Shown in pieces: positions 18,758 to 28,417 of a stretch of 64,000 nucleotides of DNA. Under the pieces are notes generated by a model. The model was given only the letters and a program-made list of their open reading frames with translations, was not told the origin of the DNA and ran no database searches. Position numbers and translations under genes: made by a program. The DNA comes from an uncultured Acidobacteriaceae bacterium (lineage in GTDB: Bacteria; Acidobacteriota; Terriglobia; Terriglobales; Acidobacteriaceae), in assembly GCA_937879855.1 (NCBI GenBank), contig CALFMO010000009.1:62001-126000 (forward strand), given 5' to 3'. Numbering within the stretch: position 1 is the first letter of the stretch; the number at the start of each line of letters is the position of its first letter.

Positions 18758-21700
18758 GTGAAAGACTTCTTGCGTCTGCTCTCTTTTTCGTGGCTGTTCA
18801 GTGTGGTTTTGGTCGTCGCGGTTGGGGCACAGACGACGAATGGCGGCATTCAAGGCACCGTAGTTGACGCCGGCAATGCTGCTGTCCCGGGAGCAACTGT
18901 CACTGGGCGAAATATGGATACCGGGCTCGCGGTTACCGCGACGACCACGGGCGCTGGTCTGTATTCACTACCGAACCTCCCGCCTGGCCGATACGCCGTC
19001 ACCGTCGAAGCCAAGGATATGAAGAAGTACACCCGAGAAGGAGTGACGGTGGGGACAAATAGCACCGTCGGGTTGGACGTGCAACTGCAAGTGGGCTCGA
19101 CCTCAGAAAGTGTAACCGTTGCGGCCGATGCTGCCCAATTGGAGACCGAAACTTCAGACCTGGGATCGAACGTGCAAAGCAGCTTGGTTGCTAACCTGCC
19201 CCTGGAGGTATCTGGGACGATTCGCAACCCCGTACAGTTCATCACACTCATTCCAGGTTTTGTGGGAAACGTTGGCAACGACCCCGGAAGCAATTCGACG
19301 GATGACTTCAAGGTGAATGGCGGTCAAGAGGGTGGGACCGACATTCTCGTCGACGGAGTTTCAATTTCTCTGGTCTCCCCGAACACGCAGTGGAATAAAG
19401 GCGTTTCCACGGAGGCGGTACAGGAATTCAAAGTGCTTCAGAGCAATTTCGCGCCCGAGTTCGGCGAATCTGGAGACGGCATCGTTAATCTCACCATGAA
19501 GTCCGGCACCAACGCTCTTCATTTTTCGGCTTACGATTTCCTGCGAAATCGCGTTTTGGACGCCAACAGTTGGTTGAACAACCTTCAAGGGCTCAAAAAG
19601 AACATCAATACGCAGAATGATTTTGGCTTTACCGTGGGCGGACCCGCGTATCTGCCTCATCTGTACGACGGGCGAAACAAGCTTTTCTTCTTCTTTGACT
19701 ATGAGGGTTTTCGATTTCAGACTGGCGGCAGCAACCCTACCAGTCTGCCAAACGAGAATTTCCGCGCTGGAAACTTCGCAGCTCTTTGCACTGAGGGATT
19801 TAGCAGCGGAGTTTGCAGCAACACCAGCCACCAACTTTATGATCCTACAACGCACAACCCGATTCCCGGCAATGTGCTATCGAACGATCCCAACTACACC
19901 GAAAGTACGGTGATGAAAAATGTCTTTGCTTTGCTTCCCCCGACCAACGGAAGTCTGCAGAACAATGTCATTGACCGCTCGCTATCGCAAACTCGAGCGA
20001 ATCTATGGGACCTCAAGGTTGACCTGATTGTTTCAGATAAGCAAAGGATCTCGTTCGGCTTCGACTACGACAACACAAACACCGGCGGTAGTTCGGACCT
20101 TGGCCCGATCTTTGGTTCGCACACGCCTCAGAACACCCGGTATGCGCGGTTTGGGCACAACTACGTATTCACCCCCACGGTAGTGAATCAGTTCCTGTTC
20201 GGATTCAGCCGACGATTCAGGGGAGAGGTAGCAAACAGCTTGGGGCAGGGATACCCCGCCAAGATTGGGCTCACCGGAGTGCAGAATACAACCTTTCCAT
20301 GTATTAAGTGGGCGGGAGGATTTAACTACAACGTAAATAATTGCGGCGACTCACAATTCGCGGACAATGTGTATCAGATCAACGATTCCGTGAGCTGGGT
20401 CAAGGGAAAGCACACCCTTAAATTTGGTGGCGAAGTTCGGATGCTGCAATTCAATGTGAAACGGCTGACCCAGGCCTCCGGCGAGTTCGACTTCAATTCT
20501 GCGCAGACCAGCAATGCAGGAACCGGAGGAGACCCGGTCGCAAGTTCGCTTTTTGGTCTTTCCGACACCTCGACGCTGAACTATGGGGGATACAGCGGAA
20601 TCCGGTACAAAGATTTTTCCTTCTACGGCCAAGACACATACAGAATGACGAGCCGCTTAAATTTGAACTACGGCCTGCGATACGACGTGGACATTCCAGC
20701 TACGGAAGCGCAGAACCGCTTTTCTGCGGTTGACCCCACCCTCCCCAACCCCGGTGCCGGAGGCATTCTGGGAGCGTACACCTACTTTGGTAGCGGCACT
20801 GGTCGGAACGGCCGAAAGCGTCCACAGGATGTCTACAGAAAGGCGTTCGGTCCTCGTATAGGATTCGCGTATAGTTTCAACGACAAAACCGTACTGCGCG
20901 GCGGTTACGGAATTTTCTACCAACCCCTGAAAGAAGGATCCTTCGCCGATCAGGATAGTTTGGGATTCTTCAATCGGCAGACGATAAGTCCAACCAATGG
21001 CGGTCCCCTACAGATGGATAAAGGCGTGCCCCATCTCTTCCCGGACTCCGGACCGTTTACTCCGGAAGGGCAAAATGGCAGCAATGGGGTGATTATTGTG
21101 CCGGCCAACAGCGGCCGCCCCGCTGACATTCAGTCCTGGAACTTGGATGTACAGCGGCAGATCGCCAAGAATCTCTCGATTAGCGTGGCGTACGTAGGAT
21201 CAAAAGGGACTCATCTCCCAGCGCTAAACTGGCTTCCCAATCAAACGAACCCTTCGGTGCTTCCCCTGTTCTCAACCATTGGCTCGGATTTGAAAACAGA
21301 CTCGAGTTGCTTGACGGGCGCGTCAACGACTCCGTGTCCGAACGCTATTGCTGCCGGTGTCAAGATTCCTTACGCGGGATTCACCGGACCCATCGACCAG
21401 ATCTTTCGGCCCTACCCTCAATATGGCAACTTCAACCTGGAAGACAATTCCTTCACCCCGGATCGCAGCGGGAACTCGACCTATCATGCAATGCAGATGC
21501 AGTTGAACAAGCGCTTTGCTCAAGGTCTCAGCTTCCTGGTGTCATATACGATTTCAAAGAACATCACCGACGCCGATTCCGCAGGACCGGGGGTTTCAGG
21601 ATTCATCGGCACCAACAGCTTCGCAGGGGAAAATTCGTACAATCGAGCGGCTGAAAAGGCTGTGAGCCAACTCGACACGCCGCAGAGCCTGGTAGCCAGT

Positions 21701-22345
21701 TTCTTTTACGAACTGCCGGTCGGGCGTGGAAAGCATGTCTTGAACAAAGGCGGGGCAGTGGATCGTGTGGTTGGTGGCTGGTACGTTGCCGGCGTCGCGT
21801 CGTACCAGTCTGGTATGCCTACAGAGGTCTACCAGAATTGCACCGGTACTGCTGCCGACGTGCTCTTCGGCGGATGCGAAAATTATGGCACCGACGGGGC
21901 TCGCGTAAATGTCGTGCCGGGAGTGCCTCTAACAAATAGTAAAAGTCATTTCAACCCGGCAACCACTCCGTTCTTCAACTCCGCTGCTTTCTCACTAGTA
22001 AATACGGCGGGATCAGGTCTCCCACTCACCTTCGGCAATGAGCGTCGTACGCTTGCCGGTGCGCGCTCGTTTGGCGGTCGAAACGAGGACTTCACGCTCG
22101 GCAAGAGAACTCGACTGTTCGGGGAGAGGGCGAATCTCGATTTCCGGGCGGAATTCTTTAACATTTTCAATCGCCATATTTTCCAGCAACCTGGCGGGCC
22201 GAGCGGATTCGCCACGCCCCTGGGTACGCCGTTCGTTCCGGCAGGTGGCCCCGGGTGCAGCGGCCCACTCGCTTGCGGATTTGGCGCGGTTGCAAGTGCC
22301 AGCGGCCCGCGCACGATTCAGTTTGGGTTGAAAATCGAATACTGA
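18758..22345 (+). CDS. TonB-dependent receptor with N-terminal carboxypeptidase-regulatory domain (Oar-like)
   Basis: The GTG at 18758 stands five bases after GAAGGAGG and leads into a signal peptide ending in VVAVGAQ, so it is preferred to upstream starts; product 1195 aa. After the signal comes a CarboxypepD_reg-like sandwich (GGIQGTVVDAGNAAVPGATV, residues about 28-110), a plug (LPLEVSGTIRNPVQFITLIPG) and a long beta-barrel. The chain ends in GLKIEY, an outer-membrane C-terminal aromatic. Such receptors are abundant in Acidobacteriota and likely take up oligosaccharides or peptides. It leads the polysaccharide-enzyme run to 29149 and is followed by a strong intercistronic hairpin. Confidence 0.93.
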   Translation: MKDFLRLLSFSWLFSVVLVVAVGAQTTNGGIQGTVVDAGNAAVPGATVTGRNMDTGLAVTATTTGAGLYSLPNLPPGRYAVTVEAKDMKKYTREGVTVGTNSTVGLDVQLQVGSTSESVTVAADAAQLETETSDLGSNVQSSLVANLPLEVSGTIRNPVQFITLIPGFVGNVGNDPGSNSTDDFKVNGGQEGGTDILVDGVSISLVSPNTQWNKGVSTEAVQEFKVLQSNFAPEFGESGDGIVNLTMKSGTNALHFSAYDFLRNRVLDANSWLNNLQGLKKNINTQNDFGFTVGGPAYLPHLYDGRNKLFFFFDYEGFRFQTGGSNPTSLPNENFRAGNFAALCTEGFSSGVCSNTSHQLYDPTTHNPIPGNVLSNDPNYTESTVMKNVFALLPPTNGSLQNNVIDRSLSQTRANLWDLKVDLIVSDKQRISFGFDYDNTNTGGSSDLGPIFGSHTPQNTRYARFGHNYVFTPTVVNQFLFGFSRRFRGEVANSLGQGYPAKIGLTGVQNTTFPCIKWAGGFNYNVNNCGDSQFADNVYQINDSVSWVKGKHTLKFGGEVRMLQFNVKRLTQASGEFDFNSAQTSNAGTGGDPVASSLFGLSDTSTLNYGGYSGIRYKDFSFYGQDTYRMTSRLNLNYGLRYDVDIPATEAQNRFSAVDPTLPNPGAGGILGAYTYFGSGTGRNGRKRPQDVYRKAFGPRIGFAYSFNDKTVLRGGYGIFYQPLKEGSFADQDSLGFFNRQTISPTNGGPLQMDKGVPHLFPDSGPFTPEGQNGSNGVIIVPANSGRPADIQSWNLDVQRQIAKNLSISVAYVGSKGTHLPALNWLPNQTNPSVLPLFSTIGSDLKTDSSCLTGASTTPCPNAIAAGVKIPYAGFTGPIDQIFRPYPQYGNFNLEDNSFTPDRSGNSTYHAMQMQLNKRFAQGLSFLVSYTISKNITDADSAGPGVSGFIGTNSFAGENSYNRAAEKAVSQLDTPQSLVASFFYELPVGRGKHVLNKGGAVDRVVGGWYVAGVASYQSGMPTEVYQNCTGTAADVLFGGCENYGTDGARVNVVPGVPLTNSKSHFNPATTPFFNSAAFSLVNTAGSGLPLTFGNERRTLAGARSFGGRNEDFTLGKRTRLFGERANLDFRAEFFNIFNRHIFQQPGGPSGFATPLGTPFVPAGGPGCSGPLACGFGAVASASGPRTIQFGLKIEY

Positions 22346-22352
22346 CCCCCGG

Positions 22353-22390
22353 CAAGTTCCTGCCGAGGATCCACTCTCGGCAGGAACTTG
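22353..22390 (+). repeat. Perfect 15-bp intercistronic stem-loop after TonB receptor gene
   Basis: Arms at 22353-22367 (CAAGTTCCTGCCGAG) and 22376-22390 are exact reverse complements with an 8-base loop, starting 8 bases after the receptor stop. No T tract follows. It may protect the receptor mRNA or attenuate transcription into the enzyme genes. Confidence 0.7.
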
Positions 22391-22418
22391 ATCGCAATCG
22401 TAATCCTCGAATCGTTAC

Positions 22419-24704
22419 ATGAGCCTCCTCGATCGGCGCGGCTTCATGAAGACCTGTCTCGCTACTGCCGCGGGAGCCTCGCCCCTTTCCATCGAAGGGC
22501 GCAGAGCTCTCAGCTTATTTTCAAAAGAGGGAGAGCCTTCATTCACCAGTCTCGAAACTGGTGATCAGCAACTGCGAGTCTCTCGAGATGCAACGGCCTT
22601 CGGCTTCCAGAATTTTCTGCGAGTGGAAAACGAATGGCGCCCCGCCACTCTACCAGGCATTCCCCTGGTGACCGGCCCTTCATTTCCCTTGAGAGCTAGC
22701 CGCGTCTCCAGGAAGGATTCCGAACTGATCTGCGAAGGCTCAGCCTCAGCCGAAGATTTCGATGGAAAATCCTTTTCGTATAGTTGGAATGCCGATATCT
22801 CAGCTCGCAGCCAAGGCGCTGATCTCGCGTGGTTTCGGTTTCGCACGACGCTCAACCTGCCTCGCGCAATCAGTCTCCGCCAAGGGAGTCAGGTTGAACC
22901 TCAAATCGTCATTTGGCTGAATTCTAATTCCACCCTTATGGAGGGCCAGTCAGGAAGCTGGAGGCGCGTGCTGCTACAACAACCGACACGCAACTCGCTC
23001 GGCGCATGGGGTAACGATCTGCCGGCTCTCTATCTGCTCGATCAGAATGTCGGCGTCGAGACCATGATGTATTTCGATGTGAGCGATATGGACTGGATGG
23101 GCATCGAGAACATTCCCCGCTTTCTCGTTTATCGCTGCTCCAGCATCACCCGGATCGAACGCGACGGCACTCAACGCCTTGGTGTCGGCCTTATTGCAGA
23201 TCAGGCCACAGGAAATGTGCTTCCAGCCGGCGAAATCAAATTTACCTACTGGCTGCTACAGAGGCCGCTCACGACGTTGCTGACCGAACAACAGGCGGTG
23301 ACTCGCTGGATGCAGGCACTGCTTCCTCTGTTCGAAGAGAAGTTGGCTTGGCCGCCGTGCGCCAGTAGTTGGAAAGATTTTGCCGGCGGAACAGTCTCGG
23401 ACTTGCAAAACAAAGCCGAGACCCAAGTTCAAGCTGACGGGCACACCGGCCTGGGCGCATACGTCAAGGAAAGTTCAAAGCTTTGGAAACAACCTGCTAA
23501 CAATTTCGAATTGATGACCCTGGCCGACGTCCTCTGGCCCTCTCTACTCTATCTTCGCGTGCATCCTTCGCCATCGTTCGCCGCAGAATGCAAAGAACTA
23601 ACCGACGATCTGCCCGGTTTTTATCATTCGGACACGCATAGCATAAGCAATGATTTCGTGCGCTCTCCGAACGAACGGGCGGACTCATGGTATCCGTTCG
23701 AAAATGCCTTGATTAAGTATCCAATGATCGGAAGCCTGGCGGGATCAGGGCAAATCAAAGATCATTTCCTGGATGCCTTCGCAACTGCGGAGAAGATGGC
23801 GCACGACTACGACTACCTTTTTCCGATTTATTACGAAGTCTCCACTTTGCAAGCCCAAGGCGCCGGCACAAATTACGCCGTGGGCGGCCTGTATGCGTGG
23901 GCCGCGCTAATCGCCAGCCGTCTAACCGGAGACGGGCACTACCGCGAGGAAGCGAAGCGAGCGACCCACGCCCTTTGCACCATGCCCGCGGAGCGGCTTT
24001 TTCATGAACCGCAAGAGCTTGCTTACGGTGCATTGGCCGCCGCCGAACTTGGCCTGGACGAGCAGGCGAATTATCTCTTGTACGAACAACTGCAGATGTT
24101 CTACTGGTACTCCGATCCGAGTCAGAAAACCCACGATATTCGCGGCATGGTGCAGGCCGCCGCTTCGATCCTTTATCCCGCGTTCAAAGAGAACGTTGAA
24201 GCCATCCTGCCTTGGACGGGAATCATGAAAAGGGGAATTGTGATCGAAGGCCTGTTGCGCTTCATGGACCAGCAGCGCCGTAACAATTTTAGCTTCTTCG
24301 AGAAATGTTCGGGCGACCGCCAGAACGTGGCGATGGGATTCATCCCATTCGAAAACCTAGGAACTTTGGAATTGGGCGGACAAACAGGGAACGTGGGAAA
24401 AGAAATCTACGGTGCAGGTGAGTGCCTTTGGATGTATCTCATGTTTGAGGCTCTGGGCCGGGTGAGCGATCGCGAGTTGATGATGGTAAATCTCGATCTG
24501 CTCGATACCCTCGACGCGCAGCAGTTTCCTCCTCGCCAGCTCAATTTTGTGCTTTACAACCCGACGGGAGAAGTCCGGTCTGCAACCATCACGATTCCAG
24601 CGGCGCAAGGGGCGAATGTCCGTTGGAGCAAGGACGGCAAGGCAATCGCTGAAACACTGAACGTTCCCGGGCGAGCGATACTGCGTCTGGTGGCGGATTT
24701 TTGA
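22419..24704 (+). CDS. Tat-exported protein of unassigned family, probable carbohydrate-active enzyme
   Basis: A 761-aa protein that I cannot place in a named family. It begins with a Tat signal (DRRGFMKTCLATAAG). The first 300 residues look like a beta-rich domain; residues about 340-680 are helical with repeated Trp/Tyr-rich segments (NYAVGGLYAWAALIASRL, QELAYGALAAAELGL), as in alpha/alpha-toroid glycosidases and lyases. A final beta domain (VLYNPTGEVRSATITIPAA) resembles the tails of sugar hydrolases. It lies between the TonB receptor and GH130 gene, one base from the GTG that opens the next frame, so a glycan role is inferred from context. Confidence 0.6.
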   Translation: MSLLDRRGFMKTCLATAAGASPLSIEGRRALSLFSKEGEPSFTSLETGDQQLRVSRDATAFGFQNFLRVENEWRPATLPGIPLVTGPSFPLRASRVSRKDSELICEGSASAEDFDGKSFSYSWNADISARSQGADLAWFRFRTTLNLPRAISLRQGSQVEPQIVIWLNSNSTLMEGQSGSWRRVLLQQPTRNSLGAWGNDLPALYLLDQNVGVETMMYFDVSDMDWMGIENIPRFLVYRCSSITRIERDGTQRLGVGLIADQATGNVLPAGEIKFTYWLLQRPLTTLLTEQQAVTRWMQALLPLFEEKLAWPPCASSWKDFAGGTVSDLQNKAETQVQADGHTGLGAYVKESSKLWKQPANNFELMTLADVLWPSLLYLRVHPSPSFAAECKELTDDLPGFYHSDTHSISNDFVRSPNERADSWYPFENALIKYPMIGSLAGSGQIKDHFLDAFATAEKMAHDYDYLFPIYYEVSTLQAQGAGTNYAVGGLYAWAALIASRLTGDGHYREEAKRATHALCTMPAERLFHEPQELAYGALAAAELGLDEQANYLLYEQLQMFYWYSDPSQKTHDIRGMVQAAASILYPAFKENVEAILPWTGIMKRGIVIEGLLRFMDQQRRNNFSFFEKCSGDRQNVAMGFIPFENLGTLELGGQTGNVGKEIYGAGECLWMYLMFEALGRVSDRELMMVNLDLLDTLDAQQFPPRQLNFVLYNPTGEVRSATITIPAAQGANVRWSKDGKAIAETLNVPGRAILRLVADF

Positions 24705-24780
24705 CGTGAGTGATCTTTCCAACAGCGGTAGCGTCCCAGAAGGCGATTCTAAGTGGTCGCGGAAGGAAGGTATAAATTTC

Positions 24781-25809
24781 ATGCCAAATATCTTGACCGG
24801 CGCACGCGGCCGCATCCCCTGCTTCGCGCTGGTTGCGATAATAGCGACGGCGACCACAACAGAAATCCGCGTACCCTTCGGAACGTGGGAGCGAGCTTCC
24901 GATGCTCCCATCATTTCGCCCCAAGGAGAAGGTTTCGAATCAGCCGGCACCTTCAATCCTACGGTGGTGAAAAACGACGGGAAGTTCGTAATGCTGTATC
25001 GCGCCCAGGACCATCAAGGCAAATCATCCCTCGGTTACGCCACCAGTGACGACGGCATTCATTTCGTAACGCGACCCGAGCCCGTGATGGTCGCCGAGGC
25101 GCCTTACGAAAAAGGCGGCGGCGTAGAAGATCCCAGATTGGTGAAAATTGGGGATACGTTCTATCTGACTTATACGGGCTACAACAATCAAGGAGGCACT
25201 GGGATGCATGCAGACGGCCCGATCCATGGCGATGCGCAGCTGTGCATGGCAACGTCGACTGACCTGATCCATTGGAAGCGGGTTGGCGTCATCATGCCTG
25301 CCTATAAAGGGAAGTGGAATGTTGGATGGACCAAGTCCGGAGCGATCGTTCCGGAGAAAATAAATGGCAAGTACTGGATGTACTATCTCGCGGATGGCGC
25401 CCATCAGCTGACCCAGATGGCCATCGCGTATTCCTCCGACTTGCTGCACTGGACGGACGCGCTTGACCACCCAGTTCTGTCCAGTCGCCCGAAATCATTC
25501 GATTCTCAAGTCGTCGAACCTGGCCCAGCTCCGGTCATCACCAAGGACGGTATTTTCCTGATTTACAACGGGGCGGACGACCACAACGTGTATCAGACCG
25601 GGTGGGTCGTGTTTGACAAAAATGATCCGACGAAAGTCCTAGCTCGGGCCCAGGAACCAATCTTTATGCCGGTGCACGACTGGGAAAAGAACGGACAAGT
25701 GCCGAACGTTGTATTCGTCGAGGGCCTGGTTCGTGACGGCGGTCGATGGTTCTTTTATTATGGCGGCGCCGACAAATACGTGGGAGTAGCCACGGCCCCG
25801 GCTCGTTGA
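24781..25809 (+). CDS. Exported glycoside hydrolase family 130-like protein
   Basis: The five-bladed propeller motifs of GH130 are visible: FNPTVVKNDGKFVMLYRAQD, SLGYATSDDGIHF, GGGVEDPRLVKIGDTFYLTY and KSGAIVPEKINGKYWMYY. GH130 members split or phosphorolyse beta-mannosides. The frame is open from a GTG at 24706, but the ATG at 24781 follows GGAAGG and gives a 342-aa protein with a signal-like N-terminus (CFALVAIIATATT). Export would favour hydrolysis over phosphorolysis, as free phosphate is scarce outside. GH43-type enzymes are the alternative. It sits between two exported proteins of unassigned families. Confidence 0.8.
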   Translation: MPNILTGARGRIPCFALVAIIATATTTEIRVPFGTWERASDAPIISPQGEGFESAGTFNPTVVKNDGKFVMLYRAQDHQGKSSLGYATSDDGIHFVTRPEPVMVAEAPYEKGGGVEDPRLVKIGDTFYLTYTGYNNQGGTGMHADGPIHGDAQLCMATSTDLIHWKRVGVIMPAYKGKWNVGWTKSGAIVPEKINGKYWMYYLADGAHQLTQMAIAYSSDLLHWTDALDHPVLSSRPKSFDSQVVEPGPAPVITKDGIFLIYNGADDHNVYQTGWVVFDKNDPTKVLARAQEPIFMPVHDWEKNGQVPNVVFVEGLVRDGGRWFFYYGGADKYVGVATAPAR

Positions 25810-25825
25810 CAGCCCCACGCCCATC

Positions 25826-28387
25826 ATGCGGATCTCGCGCCGTCAATTCATCTCCAATTCAGCCGCTACCGGCATCGCCGGAATGGTCTTTGGGCGGGAT
25901 GTAGCCAGAGCAACGAGCACGCTGCCGCGCGATGTTAAGGTGAGCCTACGAGGCTCGGGAGATGCTCGACAGGGCTATCAAGCGCTTGTTCTCTTCGACG
26001 GCCAACCCGTTGCTCAAGGCGGCGGCGAATTTTCTGCGGTCTTTCAAAATAGCGATCGCAGTCTCGAACAGCGGATAGAAAACTGGCGCGCCACTTCCTG
26101 CACCGGGACCGACCAACATCTGCTTCTCGAAGGTGAGTGCAAGCTCACAAATCTCAACGCCACAGTGTTTGCGCAGGTGGAGTATCGCGTGATCACTCCT
26201 CAAGTGGTGCGGAAGGAGATTCTATTCCGCCAAGTTGATACGTACGAGTTGTTCTACCAGGTAAGTAATCGTTTGCAGCCGCTGGAACCGCCAACAAGCT
26301 TTTGGAGCTTCAATCAGGTTAACTGTGGAGGCGGACCTTTGCACGAGTATTTCCCTGCGGCAGGTTTTCGCACCAGCGCCGACCTCGCAGTGGGCCTGCT
26401 TACCGACTCCGGCTATCGCAATAGATGGAGCCGCATCATCCGGCGCGATGGCAAACCCACAAAACCAGCGCCCCGCGAAATCCCCGACGTGAACCTTTAT
26501 TACGTTTGTCGCGGGATTGAGCGCGACATGCACCAGTTCTTCGTGAAGCAGACTTTCGGCGAAGCCCTTGTGGGTAGCGACAACCCGGCTTCGAGCGTTG
26601 TTGTCTCTCTGCCGCCAATATCCGACTGGCGCAAGCAGGGCGACTTGAGTCTGGAAGATCGGGACGGAACGACGGTGCTTACATTCCAGAGCACCGAGGC
26701 CGGCGCGGTCATTCCATTTCCCGCGAAAGAAAATGAGATCTATTCGTTAAGCTTCTCCTACCGTTCACTTCAGCCGTTTTCCGTCCAGGTTTGGGACGTT
26801 GATCAACATCTGAATCGGCTGGAGAACGTCTCCCTTTACAACGACCGTGTTCCGGCATCCTCGGCGGAGTGGTCAGAATTCCGGACCGAGGTGCTCTTTA
26901 CCTCGTTACTGGGAGACGGCGGCGCTCTGCACATTTCGACGGCAGAATCCGAGCAAGACATCGAAGCGCAACCCGGCGCAGGCACGCTAAGAATTGAACT
27001 TCGAGAACTGCAACTTACGCAGCTCTCCACGCGTTTGCAACCCTATCATCGTCTCGAAATGGATCATCCGGAAACGAAGACATCTTTCATCTTCGTTGAT
27101 GATCGGATTCCAAACACACTTCGCGATCACCGTCTTGCTTCCCAACGCTTTCTTGCCGATGGTCTTGGCTTCCGCGGAGGCGACACAGAAAAGGTCCTTT
27201 ACTCTGATTTGATGATGCTTTGCTGGTCCGCGAGCCCGGAGTACCGTCATCCGATGATCGCGCCCAGCATTTGGTATTCAGCCGCGGGTGAGATGTACAT
27301 GCGCGACAGCTTTTTCTCCGCCAACGGTATTCACAGTCGCGAATTGAATGAGGGAGTGTTCGATCTCTGGGCAGCAAACCAAGGCGAGGATGGTGCGATC
27401 AACACTCTGGTAGAGCCGTACATGGCCAATCTTGAGCGCAAATCAAATGACTCGACTCCATTGTGGCTGATGTGGGCGCTCGAGAATCGTAGACGCTTAG
27501 GCACCATATTGCCGATGGAGAAACTTCGAAAAGCGGCGGAATACTGTTTGCGAACATACGATCGCCGGCATGACGGTGTTTGCTCCGCCCAGTTCGTCAT
27601 GGGACAACTCGACGTTATTGATTATCCCGAGGGCACTTCTGAGCTCTGTGAAAACCAGGGCATGCTGGCCGTGACACTACGCGTGATCAAGGAACTTAAG
27701 ATTCCAGGTGTAAGCGAGAAAATCTCAGAAGCCTACATCGAGAGGACCGAGAGCGCCTATCGCTCGTACTACGATCCGACCCTGAAATTTGTCCGCCCCG
27801 CCCGGAAGATCAGCGATGCCATCGGTTTTGGAGAAATCTTTCCCGAGTTCCTTTCTCTCTGGTTGTTCCAACGCAAAATCCTCACGGATGCGATGCTGAT
27901 CAACCATCTCGATCGAATCCCTGTGTTGATGCCCAGAAAAGATGCTCCCTACCCGGCGGCCGGCGGCACTGTGCGTCCGGTCTTCATCGGCCTCAAACCG
28001 GATGGCAAAGGATGGGACTACTTCACAGATGAGTGGCATCCCATGATCAGCAAAGAACACGGCGCCCATTACGCAAACCACGACATGGACGGCGTCTACT
28101 ATAACGGCGGGAGTTGGATGCGAATTGAGATTTGTGGATACGTGGCAGGGAAACTGCACGGATGGACAAAGGCGGATCAAGCGATTGCTAATCGGTTATG
28201 GGCGGAGATTAATATCTCTCCCGACTTCCCCACAAGCCAGGAATACCTGGCCACGGATCCGAGGCATCCATTCTTCGGGTACCACCGAGTATTTGCCTGG
28301 AACGCATTTGTACTGCGTGCGCTGGAGATGGCGGGGCTACGCACACCTGAAATGGACCCCGACCATCCCAAACATCGTGTCGCTTAA
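25826..28387 (+). CDS. Tat-exported protein of unassigned family with probable six-hairpin domain
   Basis: An 853-aa protein with an N-terminal Tat signal (SRRQFISNSAATGIAGMVFG). Residues 40-400 are beta-rich, including a jelly-roll-like stretch (SLSFSYRSLQPFSVQVWDVDQ). Residues about 450-840 are helical with the layout of alpha/alpha six-hairpin glycosidases: IAPSIWYSAAGEMYMRDSFF, LWAANQGEDGAINTLVEPY, PLWLMWALENRRRLG, and a C-terminal YNGGSWMRIEICGYVAGKLHGW. Acidic residues in these stretches are candidate catalysts. No family name can be assigned. It begins 16 bp after the GH130 gene and is likely in the same transcript. Confidence 0.6.
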   Translation: MRISRRQFISNSAATGIAGMVFGRDVARATSTLPRDVKVSLRGSGDARQGYQALVLFDGQPVAQGGGEFSAVFQNSDRSLEQRIENWRATSCTGTDQHLLLEGECKLTNLNATVFAQVEYRVITPQVVRKEILFRQVDTYELFYQVSNRLQPLEPPTSFWSFNQVNCGGGPLHEYFPAAGFRTSADLAVGLLTDSGYRNRWSRIIRRDGKPTKPAPREIPDVNLYYVCRGIERDMHQFFVKQTFGEALVGSDNPASSVVVSLPPISDWRKQGDLSLEDRDGTTVLTFQSTEAGAVIPFPAKENEIYSLSFSYRSLQPFSVQVWDVDQHLNRLENVSLYNDRVPASSAEWSEFRTEVLFTSLLGDGGALHISTAESEQDIEAQPGAGTLRIELRELQLTQLSTRLQPYHRLEMDHPETKTSFIFVDDRIPNTLRDHRLASQRFLADGLGFRGGDTEKVLYSDLMMLCWSASPEYRHPMIAPSIWYSAAGEMYMRDSFFSANGIHSRELNEGVFDLWAANQGEDGAINTLVEPYMANLERKSNDSTPLWLMWALENRRRLGTILPMEKLRKAAEYCLRTYDRRHDGVCSAQFVMGQLDVIDYPEGTSELCENQGMLAVTLRVIKELKIPGVSEKISEAYIERTESAYRSYYDPTLKFVRPARKISDAIGFGEIFPEFLSLWLFQRKILTDAMLINHLDRIPVLMPRKDAPYPAAGGTVRPVFIGLKPDGKGWDYFTDEWHPMISKEHGAHYANHDMDGVYYNGGSWMRIEICGYVAGKLHGWTKADQAIANRLWAEINISPDFPTSQEYLATDPRHPFFGYHRVFAWNAFVLRALEMAGLRTPEMDPDHPKHRVA

Positions 28388-28417
28388 TGGTAGGTATAGC
28401 ACCGTACAATAAGCGGC

